The notes: generated by a model from the sequence alone, not told the origin. A stretch of 64,000 bases of DNA from an uncultured Alistipes sp. (GCA_944326855.1 CALVFO010000029.1:62001-126000), one strand, 5' to 3'. Numbered from the stretch's first letter, positions 44,373 through 54,339 are shown. Numbers and translations are program-made.

Positions 44373-45497
44373 ATGAAACACCGCCGGAGCATTCCTACTT
44401 TTCTCTTCCTTTTTCACCTCCTGCTCGTCATGGGGTTGCTCGGATACGGAGGTTTTAGGGGGCACGCCAACGCCCAGAACAGATCGAAGTTTTCAGAAAC
44501 ACGCTCTGATTCAGAAGCAAAGACATCTTCGACACCAAAGCGTTCGTCCCGTACCGATGCTCCCGGAGCACAACGCCTCGTCCTGGCTTTTTACAACACC
44601 GAAAATTTTTTCGATACGCTGCCGTCTCCCGATTCGAAACACGACCCCTATACCCCTCAGGGGACATACCGATGGAACGACGCCCGCTATCGTCAAAAGA
44701 TCAGTCACATCGCCCGGGTCCTCGACACGCTGAAAGCCGACATCGTGGGATTGGCCGAAATCGAAAACGAAACGGTCTTACGGGATCTGGTTTCCCAGTT
44801 GCACACCAGCTACAATTACCTGATTCGTCCCGGGAGCGATCCGCGCGGCATCCAGGTCGCCCTGCTCTACCGAGGCTCCCAATTTTTCCCGCTGCACAGC
44901 TTTCAAATCCGGGGTCCCGGACTGACCCGTCCGATTCTGGGTGTCCGAGGCCGATTGCAGGGAGATACGATCACCCTGCTGGTGGCTCATCTTCCCTCCC
45001 TGCTGAACCGCAACTCCTGGCGACGCGCCGCAGCCCAAACCCTGCAAAACCATCTGCAGGCCCTCCTTCACCGAGATCCCCACGCCAAAATCATTCTGAT
45101 GGGCGATTGGAACATGACGCCCCGTTCTGCCCTGGCCCGCAAGAGACTGGGCGTAAAACCCTGGCCGGAAACTTCCAGCCCGGAAAGCACCGCCGAGGCC
45201 CGACACGCCTCCCGCCCCGAAACTCTTCTGACCCCATTCACTACCCTGGAAACCCGAGGCGAAGGCAGTTATGTATACCGGGACAGGCGCTACATCTACG
45301 ACTATTTCCTGTTCAACACAAACTGGACAGATCCCTGCGGTTGGAGATTCAGGGGTGCCTGCGGAGTGTTTGCACCCGACTTTCTGCTCCATTCGACCGG
45401 TCCAAGACAGGGTTACCCCTACCGCACTTTCGAGCGGGGAAATTACCTGGGCGGTTTCAGCGATCATCTGCCGGTTTGGCTGATCCTCGAAAAATAA
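44373..45497 (+). CDS. Secreted endonuclease/exonuclease/phosphatase-fold protein
   Basis: A 374-residue EEP-superfamily hydrolase. An N-terminal signal anchor (FLFLFHLLLVMGLLGYGGF) and a low-complexity Ser/Arg linker to about residue 65 precede the catalytic fold. Motifs are FYNTENFFDTLPSPD, GLAEIENETVLRDL (metal-binding Glu), VAHLPS, ILMGDWNMTP (D-x-N) and GGFSDHLPV (catalytic SDH). Such secreted Bacteroidota proteins are thought to cut nucleic acids or phosphodiesters in the periplasm; the precise substrate is unknown. It is divergent from the GT87-like gene and followed by ppdK, which has its own promoter. Confidence 0.9.
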   Translation: MKHRRSIPTFLFLFHLLLVMGLLGYGGFRGHANAQNRSKFSETRSDSEAKTSSTPKRSSRTDAPGAQRLVLAFYNTENFFDTLPSPDSKHDPYTPQGTYRWNDARYRQKISHIARVLDTLKADIVGLAEIENETVLRDLVSQLHTSYNYLIRPGSDPRGIQVALLYRGSQFFPLHSFQIRGPGLTRPILGVRGRLQGDTITLLVAHLPSLLNRNSWRRAAAQTLQNHLQALLHRDPHAKIILMGDWNMTPRSALARKRLGVKPWPETSSPESTAEARHASRPETLLTPFTTLETRGEGSYVYRDRRYIYDYFLFNTNWTDPCGWRFRGACGVFAPDFLLHSTGPRQGYPYRTFERGNYLGGFSDHLPVWLILEK

Positions 45498-45527
45498 CAG
45501 AGAAGCAATCATTTACCCGCTTTCTCA

Positions 45528-45559
45528 TTTGGGAAAACCCGATTAAATTGCTATCTTTG
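45528..45559 (+). promoter_or_regulatory. Promoter of ppdK
   Basis: TTTG (45528-45531), 20-bp spacer, TATCTTTG (45552-45559): full match to the Bacteroidota promoter. The leader is about 75 nt. Confidence 0.8.
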
Positions 45560-45638
45560 TGACTCTGGAGGCCATATGTGTTAAAAATTTTACGGCAACG
45601 CCTCCTTCCACAGACAACCATTTTTAATATAAACCGAT

Positions 45639-48365
45639 ATGCCGAACAAAAAACGAGTTTACACCTTCGGAAACAAACAGGCCGAAGGGAATGGAAAAAT
45701 GCGAGAACTGCTGGGCGGTAAAGGAGCCAATCTGGCTGAAATGAACCTGATCGGGATTCCGGTCCCCCCGGGTTTCACCATCACCACCGAAGTGTGTGCC
45801 GAATACTTCAGCCACGGCCGCGAAGAGGTGATCCGTCTGATCAAGCCTCATGTGGAAGCCGCCATGAAACAGGTGGAAAATATCATGGGTATGGAATTCG
45901 GCAGCAACACCAATCCGTTGTTGATGTCGGTTCGTTCGGGCGCACGCGCCTCGATGCCGGGCATGATGGATACCATCCTCAACTTGGGACTTAACGATCA
46001 GGCCGTCGAAGGTCTGGCTCAAAAAACCGGCAACCCCCGCTTCGCTTGGGACTCCTATCGTCGTTTCGTACAGATGTACGGTGACGTCGTGCTGAACATG
46101 AAACCCCAAAGCAAAGAAGATGAAGATCCGTTCGAAGAGATCATCGACGAAGTCAAAAAAGCCAAAGGCGTCACCCATGACACCGAACTGACGACTGACG
46201 ATCTAAAAGAGCTGGTCGTTCGCTTCAAGGCCGCCGTCAAAAAAGTAACCGGACAGGACTTCCCGACCGATCCCTGGGAACAACTCTGGGGAGCCATCTG
46301 CGCCGTATTCAGCAGCTGGATGAACGAACGCGCCATCCTCTACCGCAAGCTCAACAACATCCCCGCCGACTGGGGTACCGCCGTCAACGTACAGGCCATG
46401 GTCTTCGGGAACATGGGCGAAACCTCCGCTACCGGGGTGGCCTTCACCCGTGACGCCGCAACGGGCGAGAACCTCTTCAACGGCGAATACCTGGTCAACG
46501 CTCAGGGTGAAGACGTCGTAGCCGGGATCCGCACGCCGCAGGAAATCACCATCGAAGGTTCGCGTCGTTGGGCCGAACTGCAAGGTATTTCGGAAAGCGA
46601 ACGTTCCGCCAAATACCCTTCGCTCGAAGAGGTCATGCCGGCCGCTTTCGCCGAACTGAACGAAATCCAGCAACACCTGGAAGACTACTTCACCGATATG
46701 CAGGACATCGAGTTCACCATCCAGAACGGCAAACTGTGGATGCTGCAGACCCGTACCGGGAAACGTACCGGAGCCGCCATGGTGAAAATCGCCATGGATA
46801 TGCTCTCCGAAGGGCTGATCGATGCCAAAACGGCCGTCCTGCGTGTAGAACCGGGCAAACTGGATGAACTGCTGCACCCGATCTTCGATGCCGCCGCCCT
46901 CAAGAAAGCCAACATCATCACCAAAGGGCTGCCCGCTTCTCCGGGTGCCGCTACGGGTCAGATCGTATTCTTCGCCGAAGAAGCCGAAAAATGGGCTGAA
47001 CAAGGCAAACAGACCATCCTGGTCCGGATCGAAACTTCGCCCGAAGACCTCAAGGGAATGAACGTATCGAACGGTATCCTGACCGCTCGCGGCGGGATGA
47101 CCTCTCACGCTGCGGTCGTAGCCCGCGGGATGGGAAAATGCTGCGTATCGGGAGCCGGCGATCTGGTGATCGACTACAAGGCCCGCACCATCACGGTCGG
47201 CAACAAGACCTACAAGGAAGGCGACTGGATCTCGCTGAACGGTTCGACCGGGATTATCTACGAAGGAAAAGTCGCTACCAAAGACGCTGAACTGAGCGGC
47301 GATTTCGCCAAACTGATGGAACTGGCCGATGAATTCGCCCACCTGAAAGTACGCGCCAACGCCGATACGCCCCGCGATGCCAAACAGGCCTTCAGCTTCG
47401 GGGCTCAGGGGATCGGTCTTTGCCGGACGGAACACATGTTCTTCGAAGGCGACCGCATCAAGGCCGTACGCGAAATGATTCTGGCCGATGACGAAACCGG
47501 CCGTCGTGCCGCTCTGGCCAAGTTGATGCCCATGCAGCGCGGCGACTTCGAAGGGCTGTTCGAAACCATGCAGGGTCTGCCTGTAACGGTTCGTCTGCTC
47601 GACCCGCCTTTGCATGAATTCGTTCCTCATCAGGATCACGAAATTCAGGAACTGGCCGACGAAATGGGCGTTTCCTTCGACGTGATCAAACAGAAAGTGG
47701 AAGCCCTCAGCGAAGTGAACCCCATGTTGGGTCACCGTGGCTGCCGTCTGGGGAACACCTATCCCGAAATCACCGAAATGCAGGCTCGCGCCATCCTGGA
47801 AGCGGCCCTCAACACCAAAGCCAAAGGCATCGACGTTCACGTCGAAATCATGGTTCCGCTGGTCGGCAACCACAAGGAATTGCGCTACCAGAAGAAAGTA
47901 ATCGACGCCGTAGCCGCCGAAGTCTTCGCCGAACGCAATCAGGTGATCGACTACATGATCGGTACGATGATCGAAATTCCGCGTGCCGCCGTTACCGCCA
48001 ACCAGATCGCCGAAGTGGCCGACTTTTTCTCGTTCGGGACGAACGACCTGACGCAGATGACCCTCGGTTTCTCGCGCGACGACGTGGCCAAGTTCCTGCC
48101 GGTATACCTCGAAAAAGGGATTCTCAAAAACGACCCGTTCCAGATTCTGGATGTCAACGGGGTGGGACAGCTCGTCCGCGAAGCCGTATTCAAGGGCCGC
48201 GGCGTGAAACCCAACCTCAAATGCGGGATCTGCGGGGAACACGGTGGTGAACCCAGCTCGGTGGAATTCTGCCACTATGCCGGTCTCAACTACGTGTCCT
48301 GCTCGCCGTTCCGGGTGCCTATCGCCCGTCTGGCCGCCGCACATGCCGCTTTGAAACAACAGTAA
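45639..48365 (+). CDS. ppdK: Pyruvate, phosphate dikinase
   Basis: A 908-residue enzyme interconverting pyruvate + ATP + Pi with PEP + AMP + PPi. The domain order is complete. The ATP-grasp N-terminal part has GGKGANLAEM at about 29-38 and SVRSGARASMPGMMDTILNLG. The swivelling domain has the phospho-accepting histidine at about residue 490 in GGMTSHAAVVARGMGKCCVSG. The PEP-binding TIM barrel has LCRTEHMFF, LGHRGCRLG, SFGTNDLTQMT and the catalytic cysteine in CGICGEHGG. In anaerobic Bacteroidota it serves PPi-linked glycolysis or gluconeogenesis. Codon use is strongly biased, consistent with high expression. A strong terminator follows 48 bases after the stop. Confidence 0.98.
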   Translation: MPNKKRVYTFGNKQAEGNGKMRELLGGKGANLAEMNLIGIPVPPGFTITTEVCAEYFSHGREEVIRLIKPHVEAAMKQVENIMGMEFGSNTNPLLMSVRSGARASMPGMMDTILNLGLNDQAVEGLAQKTGNPRFAWDSYRRFVQMYGDVVLNMKPQSKEDEDPFEEIIDEVKKAKGVTHDTELTTDDLKELVVRFKAAVKKVTGQDFPTDPWEQLWGAICAVFSSWMNERAILYRKLNNIPADWGTAVNVQAMVFGNMGETSATGVAFTRDAATGENLFNGEYLVNAQGEDVVAGIRTPQEITIEGSRRWAELQGISESERSAKYPSLEEVMPAAFAELNEIQQHLEDYFTDMQDIEFTIQNGKLWMLQTRTGKRTGAAMVKIAMDMLSEGLIDAKTAVLRVEPGKLDELLHPIFDAAALKKANIITKGLPASPGAATGQIVFFAEEAEKWAEQGKQTILVRIETSPEDLKGMNVSNGILTARGGMTSHAAVVARGMGKCCVSGAGDLVIDYKARTITVGNKTYKEGDWISLNGSTGIIYEGKVATKDAELSGDFAKLMELADEFAHLKVRANADTPRDAKQAFSFGAQGIGLCRTEHMFFEGDRIKAVREMILADDETGRRAALAKLMPMQRGDFEGLFETMQGLPVTVRLLDPPLHEFVPHQDHEIQELADEMGVSFDVIKQKVEALSEVNPMLGHRGCRLGNTYPEITEMQARAILEAALNTKAKGIDVHVEIMVPLVGNHKELRYQKKVIDAVAAEVFAERNQVIDYMIGTMIEIPRAAVTANQIAEVADFFSFGTNDLTQMTLGFSRDDVAKFLPVYLEKGILKNDPFQILDVNGVGQLVREAVFKGRGVKPNLKCGICGEHGGEPSSVEFCHYAGLNYVSCSPFRVPIARLAAAHAALKQQ

Positions 48366-48412
48366 TCGAAACACCCCGATGTGATTCCATAAATCCACAT
48401 CGACATTCTTTC

Positions 48413-48445
48413 AGACAGGCCCGGTTTCGGGTCTGTCTTTTTTTG
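48413..48445 (+). terminator. Rho-independent terminator of ppdK
   Basis: AGACAGGCCCG (48413-48423) pairs with CGGGTCTGTCT (48428-48438, one G-U) around GTTT, followed by a T run. Confidence 0.9.
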
Positions 48446-48472
48446 GTTCTCTTCTCAAGAATACCCCTCTTG

Positions 48473-48508
48473 CAGACCATTCGACAGACCGTTCGACAGG
48501 ACGTTCGG
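48473..48508. repeat. 12-bp tandem repeat, three units
   Basis: CAGACCATTCGA, CAGACCGTTCGA and CAGGACGTTCGG lie head-to-tail at 48473-48508, just after the ppdK terminator. Confidence 0.75.
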
Positions 48509-48608
48509 CTCTCCCTACCCCTCAACACCCACGATGATTCCTCGCCCCCGGAAAAAAACAAACAGTCATCGTCTCCCAGCCCGTTTCGGTTCCTTCCCCC
48601 CAAAAAAT

Positions 48609-48636
48609 GAGGGCGCCTTCCTCAGAAAGCGCCCTC
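48609..48636 (-). terminator. Terminator of the porin-mltF operon
   Basis: GAGGGCGC (48609-48616) pairs with GCGCCCTC (48629-48636). On the minus strand the hairpin is followed by a T run (AAAAAA at 48602-48607 on the plus strand). Confidence 0.8.
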
Positions 48637-48658
48637 TCCATATATCGAAAAACTGGTT

Positions 48659-50020
48659 TTAGCGATCAATGCGATGGCAATAGATATGATATCTCGACCA
48701 CACCTGATCGACAAAAGCCAATGTCTGTCGGCTGTTGAATGTTCCGCATTTCACCACGTCGTCTTTCGCCACTTCCGGATCGGATTTGGCTTTCAGACAG
48801 GCCGATACGTCTTTCCAGCTATCGGGGTTTCCGCCCCGTTTGCGTGCCAGACTGCGGGCATCGAGCACATGCCCCAACCCGGCATTATAACAGGCCAGAA
48901 CGATGTGCATCCGATCGGTCCAGGAGGTGCCCGGCGCAAAGTCAAGCGACTTTTCAATCTTTCCCAACACCTTGAGCGCCAACAATACATTATTTTCAGG
49001 ATCCCTCAAATCGCCCTGCACCCCGAACTGACGGGCCACTCGCGGCATAACCTGCATCAGCCCCTGAGCTCCCCGGCGCGAAACGACATTCGGATTGAAA
49101 CGAGATTCGTTGTAGGCAATCGCCGAAATGAACCGCCAATCGTACCCTTCCCGTTCACAGACACGTTTGAAAACTTCGTCATACACCGAGATCCGTCCCG
49201 GCAGATACCCGCTTCCGCTTTGGTTCAGCAACTCGCCGACGATTCCTCTTTCGAAATAGAGATCGTTGAGCACCGCATATTCCGAACTGCCCCGATAGGC
49301 GGCGAGCCAACTTTCAAAATCCGCTTTCAGAGCCGGGTCCAACGGCGTAACGACGGCACTCAACGCTATCGGCTCCGAAAAACTGTAAATTTCCTCGACA
49401 CCGCGAATCAGGGCACAGCCCAACTGGGCTTCACTCATTTCGCAGATCACATAATCGTAGGTGCCGTTAGCCACGCTTTCGATCAGATCGAAACTGTTGG
49501 ATGACGAGACATAGACATTCGCCGGCAGCGAGTCCAACAAGGTACTATACGCCCGGGTACCCTTGAACCCTGAAGAAACCAGCAATTTCCCTTTTTTCAA
49601 AAAAGGAATCAATTCGAAATCGGCATTCCGACGCACTTCGGAAGCCTGACGGCGACCGCATAACAACACATAAGACGTCCGATAAATCGGGACTTCGAAC
49701 GCCCGATCTTCCGCCGTAACATGATCGGAAAGCGTAGTCAGAACATCGACCTCCCCTTTTTCCAGCATGTTGGCATACACGGAAGGTTTCTGTCCGTCCA
49801 CCACGCGCAATTGCTTGCCGCGGGCATCGGCATAAGCTTTGAACAAATCGTACTGATAACCGTATCTTTCTCCGTTCAGCACGAAATAACCCGGCATCTG
49901 TTCGTCCATGACCACGACCAGTTCGTTGCGGAGAGCAGGTGCGGATTTTTGAGAATTACAACTGAATAAAGAACTGACTGTTAAAGCCAAAAAAGCTACT
50001 TGACATACTTGTTTCAGCAT
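48659..50020 (-). CDS. mltF: MltF-like lytic transglycosylase lipoprotein
   Basis: A 453-residue lipoprotein with lipobox LFSC (Cys21). Residues about 30-260 form a periplasmic solute-binding domain type 3 (ELVVVMDEQMPGYFVLNGERYGYQYDLFKAYADARGK). The C-terminal part is a goose-type SLT domain with the catalytic glutamate at about residue 305 in AIAYNESRFNPNVVSRRGAQGLMQVMP, followed by LACYNAGLGHVLDARSLA. MltF cleaves peptidoglycan glycan strands and anchors in the outer membrane. It starts 38 bases after the stop of the porin gene, so the two form an operon ending at a strong terminator. Confidence 0.93.
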   Translation of the reverse strand: MLKQVCQVAFLALTVSSLFSCNSQKSAPALRNELVVVMDEQMPGYFVLNGERYGYQYDLFKAYADARGKQLRVVDGQKPSVYANMLEKGEVDVLTTLSDHVTAEDRAFEVPIYRTSYVLLCGRRQASEVRRNADFELIPFLKKGKLLVSSGFKGTRAYSTLLDSLPANVYVSSSNSFDLIESVANGTYDYVICEMSEAQLGCALIRGVEEIYSFSEPIALSAVVTPLDPALKADFESWLAAYRGSSEYAVLNDLYFERGIVGELLNQSGSGYLPGRISVYDEVFKRVCEREGYDWRFISAIAYNESRFNPNVVSRRGAQGLMQVMPRVARQFGVQGDLRDPENNVLLALKVLGKIEKSLDFAPGTSWTDRMHIVLACYNAGLGHVLDARSLARKRGGNPDSWKDVSACLKAKSDPEVAKDDVVKCGTFNSRQTLAFVDQVWSRYHIYCHRIDR

Positions 50021-50058
50021 ACATTTTCGGTTGGTCGGGCTGCTTGCCTGCCACCAGT

Positions 50059-52197
50059 CTAGTCATAGAACGTCCAGGAGACGCCCAATCTGAACATCCG
50101 CTTGTTGAGCGGATAGTGCTGTACCGAGAAATAATTTCTTTCTCCGAACAGATCATCGTTCAGGTGCTGCAACTTGGCCAGAATCCGCATGCGTTTCCAT
50201 TTCGCACTCACGAAAAAGTCCAACATGGGATAGCCGCCGATCTGTCTGTCATCCCCCACGAGTTGATAGGTATAAAACTGCATAATGGCCGGATTGTATC
50301 CGTAGCCGTTATACTTGGTGTTGTAGCGACCGTCGATGCCGATCTGCATCTGCAACACGTTTTTCACCACATAAAACTCGTAATAGTAGCTGAGATAGAC
50401 ACCGGCAAGCGGCACAGGGACGACCTCCTCGGCATTACTAAACTGGAGCAATACCCGGTGGTTCAGGTGAAGTCCGCCGAGGCGGAAATCCTTTTGGCCG
50501 TACAGACCCAGCACATTCACGGTTCCGTCGTATTGAACGGGCACCATATTCGAGCCGAAATAGATTTTATTCTGCGTCAGGCTGTTGGTGGCGCCGAGCT
50601 CCAGCCCGATAATCGGGGCCGAGAGTTTGACCATGAAGCGGGTCTCAGTCTCTTTCGAAAAAGAGTTTGACCACACGAAGTGGTTAGAGAAATAACGCTG
50701 CATCCAGTAGTCGGGCGTACGCCGATCGTACGTCACGCTACCGCTGAGCGTCAGGGGTCGTTGTCGGATAAATAAACGCATGGCGATATCTCCGCCCAGG
50801 GTCATATCCTGGCCGAAATCGCCGAAAGGATGGTATTTCAAGTGGGCGTTCCAGTCCACATAGCGGCTGACCTTTCCTCGCAGGGAGCCATACACATACG
50901 TATCGTTACGCTTCGCGTTCCGATCCCGCATCAGATAATCTTCGGGATTGAACTGGGAGTAGAGGTGCATATCGTAACCGATCCCGGCATTGATAACCCC
51001 CACGACTCCTTCCCGATCCCAGGGTTGTATCTGCACGAACACCTTATTCGAAAACAATCGCTCATACGTAGAATCCCTGCTTTCCGCCGGATCGAGATAC
51101 CAATGCTGGAAATAGTCTCCCGAAGAAGATTTGGTGTCGGTATAGTTGCGCGAGAAGCGGCTGTACTCCATCGAATGCCCCACGAAAAACGACGAGCGGT
51201 CGGCGATCGAAAAGTCCTCTTCGGTCAACTTTCTCAGAGGGATCCCGTAGGACTGGAACAAATAAAAAGTATTGTTTTTCAACAGGTTCCTGGCATCCTG
51301 CAAATGGACCGGAACAACCTCGGGCATCTCGAAAACCGTATCGCGGATATTGCGATCCTCGGTAATCCCCCCGTTTTCGTTCAGACGGACCATATTGTAG
51401 ATGTAACCGGCCTGCAACGTATATTTTTTCCCCGTGTGGGCAAAGGCCATCGAAAGGTTTTTATCCCGGGTTTTGTGATTGGTATAGATCCCGCGCATCC
51501 CCCAGGTGCGATAATCGATGTTAAAACCGCTCGAAGGCGAGATATTCTGCGCATGCGTAACCCGGAAGCCCTCTTCGAAACGCTTGACCTGTCCCGACAT
51601 GGAATAAGAGAAATGGGTAAACGCCTTCTTGACATTGAAAAACCGAACCTTCTCCGGCGTAAACAAATAATCGTCCACCACCCTGGCAAAGGTAAAGTTC
51701 CGCGGATCGGGCCGATCATAATAATCCATCGGCATGGATGGTCCCCCGACATTCCCGGTATAGATCGATCCTACACCATGTTGTAAGAACGGATAATCGT
51801 TCTGAAAGCCGTTCAGGGTCGTATCGATATCGATAAATTTCACCTCGTTGACCTCCAGATCGGGGCTCCAGGCAAAATTCAGGCGCGCCCGCAAAGAATC
51901 TCCGAAAAAATAGGATTCGAGCGGTTTCCGAATTTTAGGTTCCTTTTTGGTGGTATCGGCCGTTTCCGAATCGGCATTATGGTCGACCACCCCGGCTTGG
52001 GCCCCGTATTGCATCTGGGTCTGCGGATTCTGAATCCGACCGAACGGGCTGCGAATCGACCCGGAAGAGGTCTGCGCAGACACCTGCCCCATTCCGAAGC
52101 AACCGATCGCTGCGAACAGCCAGGCCATAGCCCTGTATCTACCCCGACGACAATTCACGCTTATGCCTTTATTCCGGGTTTTCTCGACGAGACACAT
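50059..52197 (-). CDS. Putative outer membrane porin (Porin_10 family)
   Basis: A 712-residue beta-barrel protein of the Bacteroidota Porin_10 type. An N-terminal export signal (MAWLFAAIGCFGMGQVSAQ preceded by a basic stretch) is followed by a periplasmic linker and about 500 residues of alternating hydrophobic beta strands, ending in LGVSWTFYD with a terminal aromatic residue region as expected for BAM substrates. Typical early segments are PLESYFFGDSLRARLNFAWSPDLEVNEVKFIDIDTTL and NFTFARVVDDYLFTP. I keep the start at 52197; an internal ATG at 52128 would lose the basic n-region. A TACCTTTG box lies upstream. Solute specificity is unknown. Confidence 0.88.
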   Translation of the reverse strand: MCLVEKTRNKGISVNCRRGRYRAMAWLFAAIGCFGMGQVSAQTSSGSIRSPFGRIQNPQTQMQYGAQAGVVDHNADSETADTTKKEPKIRKPLESYFFGDSLRARLNFAWSPDLEVNEVKFIDIDTTLNGFQNDYPFLQHGVGSIYTGNVGGPSMPMDYYDRPDPRNFTFARVVDDYLFTPEKVRFFNVKKAFTHFSYSMSGQVKRFEEGFRVTHAQNISPSSGFNIDYRTWGMRGIYTNHKTRDKNLSMAFAHTGKKYTLQAGYIYNMVRLNENGGITEDRNIRDTVFEMPEVVPVHLQDARNLLKNNTFYLFQSYGIPLRKLTEEDFSIADRSSFFVGHSMEYSRFSRNYTDTKSSSGDYFQHWYLDPAESRDSTYERLFSNKVFVQIQPWDREGVVGVINAGIGYDMHLYSQFNPEDYLMRDRNAKRNDTYVYGSLRGKVSRYVDWNAHLKYHPFGDFGQDMTLGGDIAMRLFIRQRPLTLSGSVTYDRRTPDYWMQRYFSNHFVWSNSFSKETETRFMVKLSAPIIGLELGATNSLTQNKIYFGSNMVPVQYDGTVNVLGLYGQKDFRLGGLHLNHRVLLQFSNAEEVVPVPLAGVYLSYYYEFYVVKNVLQMQIGIDGRYNTKYNGYGYNPAIMQFYTYQLVGDDRQIGGYPMLDFFVSAKWKRMRILAKLQHLNDDLFGERNYFSVQHYPLNKRMFRLGVSWTFYD

Positions 52198-52245
52198 TCG
52201 TCCCGAACCCCGAACTACAACGTTTAATGTACCTTAAAGATTGGG

Positions 52246-52253
52246 CAAAGGTA
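52246..52253 (-). promoter_or_regulatory. -7 element for the porin-mltF operon
   Basis: The minus strand reads TACCTTTG, matching TAnnTTTG, 48 bases upstream of the porin start codon. Confidence 0.55.
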
Positions 52254-52289
52254 GTAAAAAATTCACAGATGCCTACTTTCGGGTCTTCA

Positions 52290-53015
52290 TCACCCCTGAC
52301 GGGAGGATTTGCACACCCACAAAGACAGGATGGAAACCAGGATGTAAAGCAGTATAATTCCGCTGATGGCTCCGAACCCTCCGACCACCAAGGCGATCAA
52401 CGAGATACCCAAAAACAGGTAACGAACTTCGTTTCCCCGGAATCCGTAATGTTTGAACTTGAGGGCGAACATCGGGATTTCGCTCACCAGCAACACGGCC
52501 AGTACCACCGCCACGGCCAGCACCACCGCCGGGTGCACGGTAAAGAGTTTCGCCTCGAACATATACCCCGCCGAGGCCACAAACAAGGCCGATGCCGGTG
52601 TCGGCAGTCCGATAAAACGATCGTGCTGGCGTTCGTCGATATTGAATTTGGCCAAGCGCAAAGCGGAAAAAGCCGCCAGGATAAAAACGCCGTAACCGAT
52701 CTCGCCCACCCCGCCCGAGGACTCGAACATGCTCAACAGAATGGCCGAAGGAGCGACGCCGAAACTCACCACATCCGACAGGGAATCGAGTTGTACGCCC
52801 AACGCCGAACTGCTGTGGAACAGCCGGGCGGAAAAACCGTCCAGAAAATCGAATACAGCGGCCGCCACGATCATGAAAAATGCCATCTGGAGTCCATCGT
52901 AACGCAACGTAAACACCACCGCCAACGATCCGGAAACCAAATTACACAAAGTAAGCAGGTTGGGAATGGTAAACAACGTGATCTTCTGCGGTTCCCGTTT
53001 GGATGTTTTTTTCAT
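52290..53015 (-). CDS. pssA: CDP-diacylglycerol--serine O-phosphatidyltransferase
   Basis: A 241-residue membrane enzyme making phosphatidylserine, the precursor of phosphatidylethanolamine. The CDP-alcohol phosphotransferase motif is exact: D59-G60-x2-A63-R64-x8-G73-x3-D77-x3-D81. About eight hydrophobic helices are predicted, beginning with ITLFTIPNLLTLCNLVSGSLAVVF. The start MKKTSKREPQK at 53015 has a basic cytoplasmic N-terminus. No decarboxylase (psd) gene is in the window. It lies upstream of, and in the same direction as, the porin gene, but the porin has its own -7 element overlapping the pssA 3' side, so the two are probably separate units. Confidence 0.94.
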   Translation of the reverse strand: MKKTSKREPQKITLFTIPNLLTLCNLVSGSLAVVFTLRYDGLQMAFFMIVAAAVFDFLDGFSARLFHSSSALGVQLDSLSDVVSFGVAPSAILLSMFESSGGVGEIGYGVFILAAFSALRLAKFNIDERQHDRFIGLPTPASALFVASAGYMFEAKLFTVHPAVVLAVAVVLAVLLVSEIPMFALKFKHYGFRGNEVRYLFLGISLIALVVGGFGAISGIILLYILVSILSLWVCKSSRQG

Positions 53016-53232
53016 AGTCCGAAAATTAAATACGGGTTTTCAAACACAGGACGCCCATCGGTATCGATCCGACCGCCGCCTCCTGGACTCGCACCCGTTC
53101 CGGCTCAAAGGTACGAAAATTCCCGAAGTTCCGTCGGGAAGGAGAAACAAAAGTAGGAAGGGCTCTTCGGAAGTTTGTATATCTGGGCGAAAAAAGGTAA
53201 TATTGTGACACCAAACAAAGCGATTTATTTTT

Positions 53233-54318
53233 ATGAGCAACCAACGATATTGCGTAATCATGGCCGGAGGTGTCGGCAGCCGTTTCTGGCCTATCAGCCG
53301 CCGTACGATGCCCAAACAGTTTTTGGATGTTTTAGGGACCGGAAAAAGTTTTATCCGCCACACCTACGAGCGTTTCGCCCGCATGATACCCGCCGAAAAC
53401 TTTCTGGTAATCACCAACAGCCTTTACAAAGACCAGGTTCTGGAACATCTTCCGGAACTAACTGAAAACCAAGTTCTCTGTGAACCTATCGGACGCAATA
53501 CGGCTCCGGCGATCGCCTATTCGGCCTGGAGATTGCAGACCATGGACCCCGACGCCACGATGATCGTCACCCCGGCCGATCACCTGATCCTCAACGAAGC
53601 GGAATTCTGCGATGTCATCGCCGAAAGCGCCGACTTCGTGGAACAACAACCCGCTTTGATGACCATCGGCATTCATCCGAATCGGCCCGATACGGGTTAC
53701 GGCTACATCCAGGTCGAACCGGGTTCCGAACCGAATCATCCGCAAATCAGCCGGGTCAAAACGTTCACCGAAAAACCGAATCTGGAATTGGCCAAAGTGT
53801 TCGTCGAGAGCGGTGAATTTTTCTGGAATGCGGGGATTTTCGTATGGAAGGTCAGCACGATCATGGCCAACCTGAACGAATTTCTGCCCGAAACCCAACA
53901 ACTGTTCGCCTCGATCGCGCCCATGTACAACACCCCCGAAGAACGCCAGGCCATCGATGCCGTATATGCCGAATGCCGGAGCATCTCGATCGACTACGGC
54001 GTCATGGAAAAAACCCGGGACGCCTATGTACGCCGCAGCGATTTCGGCTGGTCGGATATCGGCACCTGGGGATCGCTCTATCAAAATGCTCCCAAAGACG
54101 AACAGGGCAACGTCAAATACGGGAAAACCATCACCTACGATACCCAGAACTGCATTATCCGCAGCGCACCGGGAAAATTGACGGTCATCGACTCGCTCAA
54201 TGACTACATCGTGGTCGATACCCCCGACGTATTGATGATCTGCCCCAAAGAAAACGAGCAAAACATCAAGATTTTCGTGGACGACGTAAAATTCAACCTC
54301 GGCGACGAATACATTTAA
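53233..54318 (+). CDS. manC: Mannose-1-phosphate guanylyltransferase
   Basis: A 361-residue nucleotidyltransferase that makes GDP-mannose from mannose-1-phosphate and GTP. The pyrophosphorylase signature AGGVGSRFWPISRRTMPKQFL is at about 11-31, followed by ITNSLYKDQVLEHLPEL, IGRNTAPAIAYSAW, TPADHLI, GYGYIQVE and the late FTEKPNLELA and DFGWSDIGTWGSLY motifs. It lacks the phosphomannose isomerase domain found in longer bifunctional homologues. MurF follows 21 bases downstream. Product GDP-mannose or GDP-fucose precursors feed surface glycans. Confidence 0.95.
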   Translation: MSNQRYCVIMAGGVGSRFWPISRRTMPKQFLDVLGTGKSFIRHTYERFARMIPAENFLVITNSLYKDQVLEHLPELTENQVLCEPIGRNTAPAIAYSAWRLQTMDPDATMIVTPADHLILNEAEFCDVIAESADFVEQQPALMTIGIHPNRPDTGYGYIQVEPGSEPNHPQISRVKTFTEKPNLELAKVFVESGEFFWNAGIFVWKVSTIMANLNEFLPETQQLFASIAPMYNTPEERQAIDAVYAECRSISIDYGVMEKTRDAYVRRSDFGWSDIGTWGSLYQNAPKDEQGNVKYGKTITYDTQNCIIRSAPGKLTVIDSLNDYIVVDTPDVLMICPKENEQNIKIFVDDVKFNLGDEYI

Positions 54319-54339
54319 TCACCTTCCGAAGTCCGATTC

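Noticed and set aside
46203..48398. Very long open frame (731 codons) antisense to ppdK
   Set aside because: It is a codon-bias shadow of a highly expressed gene. Its translation is low-complexity, rich in His/Gly/Phe/Val, and shows no family features, while ppdK is complete on the other strand.
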